Shown: positions 25,452 to 34,001 of the stretch, one piece after another
How the letters are laid out: each line of letters opens with the position of its first letter
How positions within the stretch are numbered: position 1 is the first letter of the stretch
Assembly (NCBI RefSeq): GCF_029522115.1
Contig: NZ_JAKWFK010000001.1
Span: 620,001-684,000 of the forward strand
DNA length: 64,000 nucleotides
Direction: 5' to 3'
Source of the DNA: Trinickia sp. Y13
GTDB taxonomy: Bacteria; Pseudomonadota; Gammaproteobacteria; Burkholderiales; Burkholderiaceae
Translations under genes and position numbers: made by a program
The notes under the pieces: model-generated
The model's database searches: none
Told to the model about the DNA's origin: nothing
Seen by the model: only the letters and a program-made list of their open reading frames with translations

Positions 25452-26747
25452 ATGCCCACGACCACGACGCTGTCACCGCGGCGCTGGTGGACGATCATGC
25501 CGATCGTTTTCATCACTTACAGTCTTGCCTATCTCGACCGCGCGAATTTCGGATTCGCATCGGCGGCCGGCATCACCAAAGATCTCGGCATCAGCCCCGC
25601 TTTATCGTCGCTGATCGGCGCGCTGTTCTTTCTCGGCTACTTCTTCTTTCAGATCCCCGGGGCCGTCTACGCGGAACGGCGCAGCGTGCGCCGGCTCGTC
25701 TTCGTCAGCCTCGTGCTCTGGGGCGGCTGCGCGGCGCTCACCGGGATCGTGAGCAATGTTGCGTCGCTGATCGTCATCCGGTTTCTGCTGGGGGTGGTCG
25801 AAGCCGCCGTCATGCCGGCCATGCTGATCTTCATCAGCAATTGGTTCACCAAGCGGGAACGCTCGCGCGCCAATACGTTCTTGATCCTCGGCAATCCCGT
25901 CACGGTGCTGTGGATGTCGGTCGTCTCGGGCTACCTCGTGCATTCGTTCGGCTGGCGCCAAATGTTCATCGCGGAAGGCGTGCCGGCGATCGTCTGGGCG
26001 TTTTGCTGGTGGTTCGTCGCGCGCGACAAGCCGCGTGACGTCGCCTGGCTCGACCAAGCCGAGAAGCAAGCGCTCGCGGATACGCTCGCCGCCGAGCAGG
26101 CAGCGATCAAACCCGTGCGCAACTATGCCGAAGCGTTCCGCTCGCCGGCCGTCGTGATGCTGTGCGCGCAGTATTTCTGCTGGAGCATCGGCGTCTACGG
26201 CTTCGTGCTCTGGCTGCCCTCGATCCTCAAAAACGGCTCGACGCTCGGCATGGTTGCAACCGGGTGGTTGTCGGCGTTGCCTTATCTCATGGCGACCATC
26301 GCGATGCTCGTCGCGTCGTGGGCGTCCGATAAGCTCAACACGCGCAAAGCGTTCGTGTGGCCTTTCCTGCTCGTCGGGGCCATCGCATTCGCCGTGTCGT
26401 ACACGCTCGGCTCGACACATTTCTGGTGGTCGTACGCGTTGCTCGTCGTGGCAGGCGCCGCGATGTATGCGCCTTACGGACCGTTTTTCGCCATCGTGCC
26501 GGAGTTGCTGCCGAAGAACGTCGCGGGCGGCGCGATGGCGCTCATCAATAGCATGGGCGCGCTCGGCTCGTTCGTCGGCTCTTACGTCGTCGGCTATCTG
26601 AACGGCACGACCGGCTCCCCGGCCGCCTCGTACGCCTTCATGAGCGCGGCGCTCGTGGCCGCCGTCTTGCTGACCCTGGCCGTCAAGGCGCAGAGCGCGA
26701 GCGACGTGCTGCTCGCGGGCACGCGAGCCCATGCGCACGGAAAGTGA
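25452..26747 (+). CDS. kguT: 2-ketogluconate transporter (MFS, ACS family)
   Basis: A 431-residue major facilitator of the anion:cation symporter type with 12 predicted membrane segments. Family marks include YLDRANFGFASAAG near the first helix, GYFFFQIPGAVYAERR, and the MFS-type loop FTKRERSRANTFLILGNP. It imports 2-ketogluconate with protons at the inner membrane. The ATG at 25452 is chosen over 25437 because GGAGGA lies eight bases before it. It sits between the kinase and reductase genes of the kgu operon. Confidence 0.87.
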   Translation: MPTTTTLSPRRWWTIMPIVFITYSLAYLDRANFGFASAAGITKDLGISPALSSLIGALFFLGYFFFQIPGAVYAERRSVRRLVFVSLVLWGGCAALTGIVSNVASLIVIRFLLGVVEAAVMPAMLIFISNWFTKRERSRANTFLILGNPVTVLWMSVVSGYLVHSFGWRQMFIAEGVPAIVWAFCWWFVARDKPRDVAWLDQAEKQALADTLAAEQAAIKPVRNYAEAFRSPAVVMLCAQYFCWSIGVYGFVLWLPSILKNGSTLGMVATGWLSALPYLMATIAMLVASWASDKLNTRKAFVWPFLLVGAIAFAVSYTLGSTHFWWSYALLVVAGAAMYAPYGPFFAIVPELLPKNVAGGAMALINSMGALGSFVGSYVVGYLNGTTGSPAASYAFMSAALVAAVLLTLAVKAQSASDVLLAGTRAHAHGK

Positions 26748-26752
26748 ATTCG

Positions 26753-27742
26753 ATGACGCCTAAAATCGTCGTGTACAAAACGTTGCCCGAAGACGTGCTC
26801 GATTACCTGCGCGAGCACGCGCAGGTCGTCGTCGTGGACAGTGCACGCGGCGGGTCCCATCAAGCGCTGGCCGACGCGCTCGGCGAAGCGCTCGTCGATG
26901 CGGACGGCGCGATCGGCGCGAGCGTCAAGGTCACGCCAGCCATGATCGCGCGCGCAACGCGGCTCAAGGCAGTCTCGACGATCTCGGTGGGGGTCGACAA
27001 TTTCGACCTCGACGATCTGACGCGCCGCGGCATCGTGCTCGCCCATACGCCGGACGTGCTGACGGAGTCGACCGCCGATACGGTGTTCGCGCTGGTGCTA
27101 TCGACGGCGCGGCGCGTGGTCGAACTGGCCGAGTGGGTGCGGGCGGGACATTGGCGCGGGAGCATCGGACCCGCCCAATACGGCGTCGATGTCCACGGCA
27201 AGACGATCGGCATCGTCGGGCTCGGACGCATCGGCGGCGCACTGGCCCGCCGCGCCGCGCTCGGCTTCGGCATGCGCGTGATCTACACGAATCGGCATAT
27301 CAACGAGGCAGCCGAGCGCGCGTACGGGGCGCGACGGGTCGAATTGGACGAGTTGCTCGCGCAAGCGGATTTCGTTTGCCTGCAAGCGCCGCTCACGCCG
27401 CAAACGCGTCATCTGATCGGTGCAGCGCAGTTGAGCGCCATGAAACGCAGCGCGATTCTGATCAATGCGTCGCGCGGGGCCATCGTCGACGAAGCGGCGC
27501 TAATCGAAGCACTCGCGAACGGCACGATCGCCGGGGCAGGCCTCGACGTCTTCGAGCGCGAACCGCTTGGCGCCGATTCGCCGCTGCTTGCTATGCGCAA
27601 CGTCGTGGCGCTACCGCACATCGGTTCGGCCACTCACGAGACGCGTCATGCCATGGCCCGCTGCGCAGCCGAAAACCTCGTAGCCGCTTTGGCTGGAAGG
27701 CTCCGTCTAAACGTTGCCAACCCCGAGGTTTTGGCGCGCTAG
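26753..27742 (+). CDS. kguD: 2-ketogluconate (6-phosphate) reductase, D-2-hydroxyacid dehydrogenase family
   Basis: A 329-residue D-isomer 2-hydroxyacid dehydrogenase. The NAD(P)-binding core is GKTIGIVGLGRIGGALARR, followed by the substrate/hinge segment INASRGAIVDEAAL and catalytic His289 in LPHIGSATHETR. In Pseudomonas KguD reduces 2-keto-6-phosphogluconate to 6-phosphogluconate, feeding the Entner-Doudoroff or pentose phosphate route. The start is the ATG at 26753 with GGAAAG upstream. A GTG at 26744 overlapping the kguT stop is an alternative. It is the last gene of the operon and is followed by a strong terminator. Confidence 0.86.
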   Translation: MTPKIVVYKTLPEDVLDYLREHAQVVVVDSARGGSHQALADALGEALVDADGAIGASVKVTPAMIARATRLKAVSTISVGVDNFDLDDLTRRGIVLAHTPDVLTESTADTVFALVLSTARRVVELAEWVRAGHWRGSIGPAQYGVDVHGKTIGIVGLGRIGGALARRAALGFGMRVIYTNRHINEAAERAYGARRVELDELLAQADFVCLQAPLTPQTRHLIGAAQLSAMKRSAILINASRGAIVDEAALIEALANGTIAGAGLDVFEREPLGADSPLLAMRNVVALPHIGSATHETRHAMARCAAENLVAALAGRLRLNVANPEVLAR

Positions 27743-27857
27743 GGGACGCGCTGCCGCGTAAAATCGAGCGCATGCAGCCCCGGTACCGGCCCGTAGCGTC
27801 GACACGAGTGGCCGGGCGTATCGCCGTGCGCTATGATGCCGCCACTGGAAGTTTCGT

Positions 27858-27881
27858 AAAGCGCGCCGCGGCGCGCTTTTG
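27858..27881 (+). terminator. Rho-independent terminator of the kgu operon
   Basis: AAAGCGCGCC with its perfect complement GGCGCGCTTT, followed by TGT, in the 245-bp gap between kguD and ptxS. The gap shows no other gene. Confidence 0.75.
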
Positions 27882-27987
27882 TCTATGCGCCAGCGTGCGG
27901 CGCGGGGCGCGGCCCTTCGCCTTCGAACAGGAGATCGTTCTTGATTCACGCCATTGATGGCGCGCGCTCGGCGCGCGCCGCCACCCG

Positions 27988-29055
27988 ATGAGCATCGGCC
28001 CTCTGGGCACGGTGCGCCGTGCGACGATCAGCGATGTCGCGCGCGAGGCCGGTACCGGCAAGACGAGCGTGTCGCGCTATCTGAACGGGGAAACCAACGT
28101 TCTCTCGTCGGACTTGCGCGCGCGCATCGAAGCGGCGATCAAACGGCTCGACTATCGGCCGAACCAAATGGCCCGCGGGTTGAAGCGAGGCCGCAACCGG
28201 CTTATCGGATTGCTCGTGGCCGATCTGACGAACCCGTACACCGTCGGCGTGGCGCGCGGCGTCGAGGCCGCTTGTCATGCGCTCGGGCTGATGCCGCTCG
28301 TGTGCAACGCCGCCAACGAAGTCGAGATGGAGCGGCGCTATTTGCAGCTGATGACGACCTATCGCGTCGAAGGCGTGATCGTCAATGCGCTTGGCGTCAA
28401 GGAAGAGACGCTGCGCCCGCTCGGCGAGGGCGGCACCCCGGCGGTGCTCGTCGACCGGACGATCGACGGGCTCACGGCGGACATGGTGGGACTGGACAAC
28501 GGCGAAGCCGTCCGGCTCGGCATGCGTCATTTGCTCGAGCAGGGCTTCGACGACATCCGGTTCATCGTGCAGCCTTTCGAGCACGTGAGTTCGCGGCGCT
28601 TGCGCGAGGCCGCGTTTAGCGCGGCGCTCGAGCAAGGGCGAGGCGCGGCTTCGCTGCGCGGCGAGACGATCGTGCTCGACCTGAATGACGCGCACGCGCT
28701 TGCGCGCACCCACGAGGCGCTCGATCGGCACTTGGAGGAAGCGTCGAAGGCGGGCGGCCGCCGCGTCGCGTACTTCGCCGCCAACGGGCCGGTCGCGCTT
28801 TCGCTGGCATTGCATCTGCATACCCGCTATGGTTCGCATTGGCAGGAACGCGTGGCGCTCTTGTCGATCGACGACTCCGAATGGGCCGAGCTCATCGGGG
28901 TGAGCGCCATTCGACAACCCACCTACGACATCGGTTATCGCGCCGTGGAGTTTCTGCACGAACGCATCGAGGGCGCGGCGCTACCCGCCCGCGAAGCGAT
29001 GTTGCAGGGGGAACTCGTCGCGCGCCGCTCGACGGTGTGGCGCGAGGACGATTGA
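27988..29055 (+). CDS. ptxS: LacI-family repressor of the kgu operon
   Basis: A 355-residue LacI/GalR regulator. The N-terminal helix-turn-helix and hinge (residues 10-60) read RATISDVAREAGTGKTSVSRYLNGE...AIKRLDYRPNQMARGLKRGR, and the rest is a periplasmic-binding-protein-like ligand domain (LIGLLVADLTNPYTVGVARGVE...). The palindrome at 23573 closely matches the known PtxS operator, and the gene order kguEKTD-ptxS matches pseudomonads. By that precedent it represses kguEKTD and is released by 2-ketogluconate. A terminator separates it from kguD, so it likely has its own promoter. Confidence 0.85.
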   Translation: MSIGPLGTVRRATISDVAREAGTGKTSVSRYLNGETNVLSSDLRARIEAAIKRLDYRPNQMARGLKRGRNRLIGLLVADLTNPYTVGVARGVEAACHALGLMPLVCNAANEVEMERRYLQLMTTYRVEGVIVNALGVKEETLRPLGEGGTPAVLVDRTIDGLTADMVGLDNGEAVRLGMRHLLEQGFDDIRFIVQPFEHVSSRRLREAAFSAALEQGRGAASLRGETIVLDLNDAHALARTHEALDRHLEEASKAGGRRVAYFAANGPVALSLALHLHTRYGSHWQERVALLSIDDSEWAELIGVSAIRQPTYDIGYRAVEFLHERIEGAALPAREAMLQGELVARRSTVWREDD

Positions 29056-29082
29056 CGGCACACGTTCGTACCTGACCTGCAC

Positions 29083-29112
29083 CCGGTTCGCGCCGGCGCG
29101 CCGCCGAACCGG
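29083..29112. terminator. Hairpin after ptxS, weak terminator candidate
   Basis: CCGGTTCG and CGAACCGG pair across a GC-rich 14-base centre that can fold further, 27 bp after the ptxS stop. There is no T-tract. Confidence 0.35.
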
Positions 29113-29140
29113 CCCGCTCGACTTACGCATTGACCTCACG

Positions 29141-29506
29141 ATGGAACCTTACCGATTCGAATGCACTAGCGGGGACGTGGAGACGCTCGCCCGAGTGGTC
29201 AGCGATTTGTTTCCCGAGCAGACGGTATTCGCCGAGCGCGCGGACGATGCCGGGACGCCTTCTTTAGCGGTTCAGTGGGTTGCGATGCGCTTCGGTGCGA
29301 CGGCGCGTCGCATGACGCTGGCGATCACCTTCGCCGCCGCTGCGTTCGCTCGCTACCGTGCGTTGCCGCCGCGCGCGCAAGCGCGCAGCTATGCCGTGTT
29401 GCGTGCCTACGTGGAAGCGGCGCTCGGTTCGCTCGAGGAGCAATACGCCGCAGGCGAAACCGTTGCACGCGAGGTGACGATCGAGCTAGGCGACGAGTTC
29501 GCCTAA
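29141..29506 (+). CDS. Small protein of unknown function (possibly DUF3022)
   Basis: A 121-residue acidic/alpha-beta protein without signal peptide, membrane segment or catalytic motif. It resembles in length and style the Burkholderia-restricted DUF3022 family, but I cannot confirm this. Features are an N-terminal helix (DVETLARVVSDLFPEQ), a beta-rich centre (LAVQWVAMRFGATARRMTLAITF) and a C-terminal helix (AVLRAYVEAALGSLEEQYAAG). Codon use is like its neighbours, which supports it as a gene. It is convergent with the PGDYG-protein gene. Confidence 0.65.
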   Translation: MEPYRFECTSGDVETLARVVSDLFPEQTVFAERADDAGTPSLAVQWVAMRFGATARRMTLAITFAAAAFARYRALPPRAQARSYAVLRAYVEAALGSLEEQYAAGETVAREVTIELGDEFA

Positions 29507-29549
29507 GCGCGCGGCCGTGCCCGGATACGGGCGCTCCTGCGTGCGGCGG

Positions 29550-29990
29550 TCAATGAGGCTCGGCGGCGCGATAGACCTGCGCGAACCGGTCGGCGCGCAC
29601 CACGCCGTAATCGCCGGGCGCATACTGCAAGACCCAATCGCCGGCCGCACCGTTCAGCACGTCCCCGGCGGCGCGGCGCGGAATCGAGAATGGCGCGTCC
29701 ATGCGCTTGGCGAGCACGACGGCGGGGCGATTGCGGTACCGCCCGGGCGCACCGTGGGCCAAGGCGGTTTCGGCCGGGACGTATTTCGCGTCGAAGCGGC
29801 TGCGTTCGACGACCCATCGCGCAGCGCCCGTGCCCGTGATCAGCGCGTCGCCGGGTTCGTAGCGGTTCGCACCTTCGAGGCTCATCAGTTCGCCACTCGC
29901 GGACGCGAATTCGACCGCGACGATTTCATCTTTCACATATCGCCCTGCGGCGGGATCGTCGCGCAAATCGATGTCATTCAATTCGATCAT
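29550..29990 (-). CDS. PGDYG-domain protein
   Basis: A 146-residue protein of the small PGDYG family, named for the motif seen here as APGDYGVVRADRFAQVY near the C-terminus. An earlier segment (NRYEPGDALITGTGAARWVVER) repeats a similar PGD element, so the fold may be internally duplicated. There is no signal peptide or membrane segment, so it is probably cytosolic. Function is unknown. It is monocistronic and convergent with the 29141 gene. Confidence 0.75.
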   Translation of the reverse strand: MIELNDIDLRDDPAAGRYVKDEIVAVEFASASGELMSLEGANRYEPGDALITGTGAARWVVERSRFDAKYVPAETALAHGAPGRYRNRPAVVLAKRMDAPFSIPRRAAGDVLNGAAGDWVLQYAPGDYGVVRADRFAQVYRAAEPH

Positions 29991-30164
29991 GGGAATTCAG
30001 CCAAATGCCAAGAAGGCGTGAGCGTAGCGGGAAACCGCGTGGCGCGCACGCCTTTCGTTCGGCTAACGGCCGTGTGGCCTAGGCGGGTCCGATTGGCGCT
30101 GATTTGGCCTTGCGAACGTGCCGTGGGCTCGTTCGCGGGCATCGCACGCTTGCGCGCACCCCGA

Positions 30165-30692
30165 TCAGGGCTTGGCGGGCGCGCCCGATTTGCTGCGGCG
30201 ACCATCGCGGTTGCGGCCGCGCTCGTGCTGACGGAACGTCGTATCGGCAAGCTTCTTCTGCTCGGGCGACATGCTGTCGTAGAGCGGCTCGAAGGCGTCA
30301 ACGAGCTGCTTCATGTCGTCGGCGTGCGCTTGGGCGAGCAGGGCGTATTGCTTCATGTTGTCGAGCGCGGATTGGCTTGCCTCGGCCTGCATGCGCTGAC
30401 GGTACAGCCGGCCCATGTTTTGGCCGTTCGCGCGCATCACTTCGGCGAAGGCTTTCCACTGCGTCTCTTGCGCCGGGGTGATCTTGAGCTGGGTGCGCAG
30501 ATACGCGATGCGTTCCTCGACACGGGCCTCGCGTTTAGCCGCGTGCGCATCGGCGGCGGGGCCGCTGGACGCGCTTGGCTGCGCGGCGGAAGCGGCCGCG
30601 GGCGTCGAAGCTTGAGCAAATACGCTGCTCGATCCGAGCCCTACGCCGGTGACGAGGGCGCAAGTGAGAATGGCGATCGTTGTTCGTTTCAT
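30165..30692 (-). CDS. Periplasmic LTXXQ-motif (Spy/CpxP-like) protein
   Basis: A 175-residue precursor. The signal peptide is MKRTTIAILTCALVTGVGLGSSSVFA. After an Ala/Ser linker comes a helical domain: RVEERIAYLRTQLKITPAQETQWKAF, an ITPAQ variant of the LTXXQ motif, then MSPEQKKLADTTF, a second such motif. Spy/CpxP-like proteins are periplasmic chaperones induced by envelope stress. The tail is basic. The start is decided by AGGAGGT four bases before the ATG; the frame upstream is non-coding. Confidence 0.82.
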   Translation of the reverse strand: MKRTTIAILTCALVTGVGLGSSSVFAQASTPAAASAAQPSASSGPAADAHAAKREARVEERIAYLRTQLKITPAQETQWKAFAEVMRANGQNMGRLYRQRMQAEASQSALDNMKQYALLAQAHADDMKQLVDAFEPLYDSMSPEQKKLADTTFRQHERGRNRDGRRSKSGAPAKP

Positions 30693-30990
30693 AGAACCTC
30701 CTGCAGTCGTGTGGGTATAGCGGGAACCGGCCATGCTTGCTGCATGTGCACGGATCTGGCGGCAGTTGTACCACCGCTCGAACCGTCTCATCGAACAATG
30801 AGACATACGCTTACATTTGAAACGTATTTGCTCTATAGAAGCGCCCGTGCGCGAAAACGGCAAGTCGATACGCGCAGGCCGTCGCAGGTGCGCGCGCGTG
30901 CCGCGCTCAGCGCGCGAACCGAGGCTGTATTACAGTGGCGCTCGTGCCTGTCTCGCGGTGGCCGCGAGGGGCGATGATCGAGGAGCGATG

Positions 30991-31923
30991 ATGCGGATTT
31001 TGGTCGTGGGTGCCGGTGCGGTGGGCGGGTATTTCGGCGGGCGCATGGCGTTGGCCGGTCAAGACGTAACCTTTCTCGTGCGCGAAGCACGCGCCAAGGA
31101 ACTTGCGGCGAACGGGCTCGTCATCAAGAGCCCGCGCGGCGAGGCGAAGCTCGCCAACGTGAAGACGGTACTCAGTGAAGACATCGACGCGCCTTACGAT
31201 CTAGTGTTGCTCAGCTGCAAAGCTTACGACCTCGCCAGTGCGATCGATTCGTTCGCACCGGCCGTCGGCCCAGCGACGGCGATTTTGCCGCTGCTCAACG
31301 GCATGCGGCACCTCGACGTGCTCGCCGAGCGCTTTGGCGCCGCGAGCGTCTTGGGCGGCGTGTGCTTGATCGCGGCGACGCTCGACGCCTCGCGCGCGAT
31401 CGTTCAGATGACCGACATGCACGCAATCGTCTTCGGCGAGTTGGACGGCGCTAAGCGCCCACGCACCGCCGCCATCGCGGCAGCGCTGAGCGCTGGCGGT
31501 TTCGACGTCGATCCGACCGATGCGATCGTGCAGCAAATGTGGGAGAAGTGGGTTTTCCTCGCGACGTTGGCGGCCAGCACGTGTTTGTTCCGAGCGAGCG
31601 TGGGCACCATTTTGAGTGCACCCGGCGGCGAAGCGGCGATGCGCTCGCTCTTCGAGGAATGCGGCGGCATCGCCGCCGCCCATGGGCATGCCATGCGGGC
31701 GCCGTTCGCCGAACGCTCGGGCGCCATGTTGTTCGCGCGGGGCTCGTCGTTGACCGCGTCGATGCTGCGCGATATCGAAAACGGCTCGCGCACGGAGGGC
31801 GATCACGTTCTCGGCGATATGCTGGCCAGACGCAAAGCGCCGGCCACGAACGACGGGCGGCCTTCGCTGCTCGAACTGGCTTACACGCACGTGAAAGCCT
31901 ATGAAGCGCGGCATGGGCGATAA
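30991..31923 (+). CDS. panE: 2-dehydropantoate 2-reductase family (ketopantoate reductase)
   Basis: A 310-residue ketopantoate-reductase-fold enzyme that uses NADPH to reduce 2-dehydropantoate to pantoate in coenzyme A biosynthesis, or a related 2-keto acid. The N-terminus has the Rossmann motif ILVVGAGAVGGYFGGRM; LLSCKAYDLASAI holds the conserved Lys; the C-domain has the family helix with QQMWEKWVFLATLAA. The second of two adjacent ATGs (30991) sits five bases after AGGAG and is preferred over 30988. Paralogues of panE are common, so the exact substrate is uncertain. An Lrp-type gene follows after 35 bp. Confidence 0.8.
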   Translation: MRILVVGAGAVGGYFGGRMALAGQDVTFLVREARAKELAANGLVIKSPRGEAKLANVKTVLSEDIDAPYDLVLLSCKAYDLASAIDSFAPAVGPATAILPLLNGMRHLDVLAERFGAASVLGGVCLIAATLDASRAIVQMTDMHAIVFGELDGAKRPRTAAIAAALSAGGFDVDPTDAIVQQMWEKWVFLATLAASTCLFRASVGTILSAPGGEAAMRSLFEECGGIAAAHGHAMRAPFAERSGAMLFARGSSLTASMLRDIENGSRTEGDHVLGDMLARRKAPATNDGRPSLLELAYTHVKAYEARHGR

Positions 31924-31958
31924 TTCGACCCTTCTTGTTCCACTAGCCGCCGCCACCG

Positions 31959-32423
31959 ATGAGACCTCCGCGCCTGGACCAGCTCGATGAGCTCGACCGC
32001 AATCTCGTGACGCTATTGCAGGCCAACGCGCGCGAGAGCGTGGCCAATTTGGCGCGGCAGCTGGGCGTGGCGCGCACGACCGTGCTGGCGCGCATCGAGC
32101 GTCTCGAGCGCATGCAGGTGATCGCCGGTTACGGGGTGCGGCTCGGGCAGGACGTGCTCGACGCGAGCATCAACGCTTATGTCGGCATCATCCTCGCGCC
32201 GAAATTCGGCCCGAGCACGCTCAAGCGCCTCGAAAAAATCCCCGAAGTCCAACTGCTGTGCGCGGTGAGCGGCGAGTACGACTACGTCGCTTGGCTGCGC
32301 GCGCCCTCGCCGGATCGTCTCAACGAACTGCTCGATCAGATCGGCGCGCTCGAGGGCGTGGAGCGCACGACGACTTCGATCATCCTCGCGCGCAAGATCG
32401 ACCGCACCTCGTTCGGCGGCTGA
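31959..32423 (+). CDS. Lrp/AsnC-family transcriptional regulator
   Basis: A 154-residue Lrp/AsnC regulator. The N-terminal helix-turn-helix is LDRNLVTLLQANARESVANLARQLGVARTTVLARIERLE, and the C-terminal RAM ligand-binding domain contains VQLLCAVSGEYDYVAWLRA. Such proteins usually sense an amino acid. The next gene encodes a saccharopine/lysine-dehydrogenase-type enzyme, so lysine or a derivative is a reasonable effector guess. A small palindrome lies in the gap between them. Confidence 0.86.
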   Translation: MRPPRLDQLDELDRNLVTLLQANARESVANLARQLGVARTTVLARIERLERMQVIAGYGVRLGQDVLDASINAYVGIILAPKFGPSTLKRLEKIPEVQLLCAVSGEYDYVAWLRAPSPDRLNELLDQIGALEGVERTTTSIILARKIDRTSFGG

Positions 32424-32508
32424 TCGGCGCGCGCCCCGCGCGGGCGACGCGACATGCCTTTGCCCTTCGTCCGTGGCGAAATCGGACGAAATGTCGTGCG
32501 TCTTCGAC

Positions 32509-32521
32509 TTTTCGTCGAAAA
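32509..32521. promoter_or_regulatory. Palindrome upstream of the saccharopine-dehydrogenase-like gene
   Basis: TTTTCG-T-CGAAAA, a 13-bp AT-flanked dyad about 145 bp before the gene start and downstream of the Lrp-type gene. It is a candidate Lrp-type site; other roles are possible. The remaining gap (32424-32664) shows no gene. Confidence 0.35.
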
Positions 32522-32664
32522 CTCGCACGCGCGCGCAGCACTTTGCACCTATTTTCCGTGTTCGCGGCTCTCTACACTGTTTCGAACGCAGCAGCGCGTC
32601 TCCGGCGCGCAGGCCGCAAGGCCTTTGCCACGAAAACTCGAAACATTCAACGAAGGAGAACCGC

Positions 32665-33762
32665 ATGAAAGTCGCTATCGTCGGTGCTGGGCTGATCGGC
32701 CACACCATCGCCCATATGCTGCGTGAAACCGGCGACTACGAGGTCGTGGCGTTCGATCGCGATCCGCAGGCGCTCGAGAAGCTGGCGCGCGAGGGGATCG
32801 CGACCGAACGCGTCGATTCCGCCGATTCGAATGCGATCCGAGCCGCCGTCCAAGGCTTCGACGCGTTGGTCAACGCGCTGCCGTATTACCTGGCCGTGAA
32901 CGTCGCGGCCGCGGCGAAAGCGGCGGGCGTGCATTATTTCGATTTGACCGAAGACGTGCGCGCCACGCATGCGATTCGCTCGCTCGCCGAAGGCGCGCCG
33001 CAGGCCTTCATGCCCCAATGCGGTCTCGCACCGGGCTTTATCGGCATTGCCGCGCACGAGTTGGCCAAGCGGTTTTCGGAAGTGCGTGAGGTCAAGATGC
33101 GCGTCGGCGCGCTGCCCGAGTTTCCGACGAACGCGCTCAAGTACAACCTGACGTGGAGCGTGGACGGCCTCATCAACGAGTACTGCCAGCCGTGCGAGGC
33201 GATTCGCGAGGCACGCACTCAGTGGGTTCAGCCGCTCGAAGGGCTCGAGCACTTCTCGCTGGACGGCACCGAGTATGAAGCGTTCAACACCTCCGGCGGC
33301 CTCGGCACGTTGTGCGAGACGCTGGCGGGCCGAGTCGAATCGCTCGATTACAAATCGGTGCGCTACCCGGGCCATCGCGACCTCGTGAAGTTCTTGCTCG
33401 AAGATTTGCGTTTGTCGAGCGACCGCGACACGCTCAAGACCATCATGCGTCGAGCCGTGCCGTCCACGTCGCAGGACGTCGTGCTGATCTTCGTCACGGT
33501 GACGGGCATGCGCGACGGTCAGCTCATCCAAGATGTGTTCACGCGCAAGATCTTCGCCAAGACCGTATGCGGCATGCCAATGAGCGCGATCCAAATCACC
33601 ACGGCCGGTGCGATGTGCGCGGTGCTCGATTTGTTCCGCGAAGGCAAGCTGGCGCAATGCGGGTTCGTGCGGCAGGAGCAGGTTTCGCTGGGCGATTTCC
33701 TCGCGAATCGATTCGGCCGGCTGTACGAAGGCGCGACGCTGGAGGCCATGGCGACTGCCTAG
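32665..33762 (+). CDS. Saccharopine dehydrogenase-family protein (possible lysine 6-dehydrogenase)
   Basis: A 365-residue NAD(P)-dependent enzyme. The Rossmann motif is VAIVGAGLIGHTIAHML at the N-terminus. NALPYYLAVNVAAAAKAAGVHYFDLTED and CGLAPGFIGIAAHELAK are typical of the saccharopine-dehydrogenase family, which includes bacterial lysine 6-dehydrogenases of this length. It would act on lysine or a lysine-derived imine in the cytosol. The ATG at 32665 has AAGGAGA; the open frame further upstream is non-coding. It follows an Lrp-type gene, consistent with amino-acid-dependent control. Confidence 0.78.
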   Translation: MKVAIVGAGLIGHTIAHMLRETGDYEVVAFDRDPQALEKLAREGIATERVDSADSNAIRAAVQGFDALVNALPYYLAVNVAAAAKAAGVHYFDLTEDVRATHAIRSLAEGAPQAFMPQCGLAPGFIGIAAHELAKRFSEVREVKMRVGALPEFPTNALKYNLTWSVDGLINEYCQPCEAIREARTQWVQPLEGLEHFSLDGTEYEAFNTSGGLGTLCETLAGRVESLDYKSVRYPGHRDLVKFLLEDLRLSSDRDTLKTIMRRAVPSTSQDVVLIFVTVTGMRDGQLIQDVFTRKIFAKTVCGMPMSAIQITTAGAMCAVLDLFREGKLAQCGFVRQEQVSLGDFLANRFGRLYEGATLEAMATA

Positions 33763-33924
33763 CCGCGCCAGTCGACGAACGTGCACTAGCGAACATCCTC
33801 GCATACGCCCTCCGGTGCAATGCCGGGACGAGGGCAGCCTGAGAGAAGCGGCGCAGCCGTGCGCGCCGCGCGGAGAAAGCGGCACTGAGCAGGGCCTCGA
33901 GAACGCCGCTTCAGAAGAGGGCAG

Positions 33925-33950
33925 CCACGCATGCGTCGATGCATGCGTGG
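33925..33950. repeat. Perfect inverted repeat in the 33763-34001 gap
   Basis: CCACGCATGC and GCATGCGTGG pair over 10 bp around a six-base GTCGAT loop. It lies between two convergent genes but has no T-tract on either strand. It may be a factor-assisted terminator. Confidence 0.4.
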
Positions 33951-34001
33951 CGAGCCTCCCGCCGCGCCGGTGCGTGAGCCCCCGGTGGCGCCGGTAGCCT
34001 T

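Noticed and set aside
29519-29532. GCCCG-GATA-CGGGC hairpin between two convergent genes
   Set aside because: The stem is only five base pairs with no T-tract; this is expected by chance in GC-rich DNA.
29517-30977. 486-codon plus-strand open frame
   Set aside because: It crosses the PGDYG and LTXXQ genes on the opposite strand, both of which have family motifs and good ribosome sites. Its translation has no recognisable domain.
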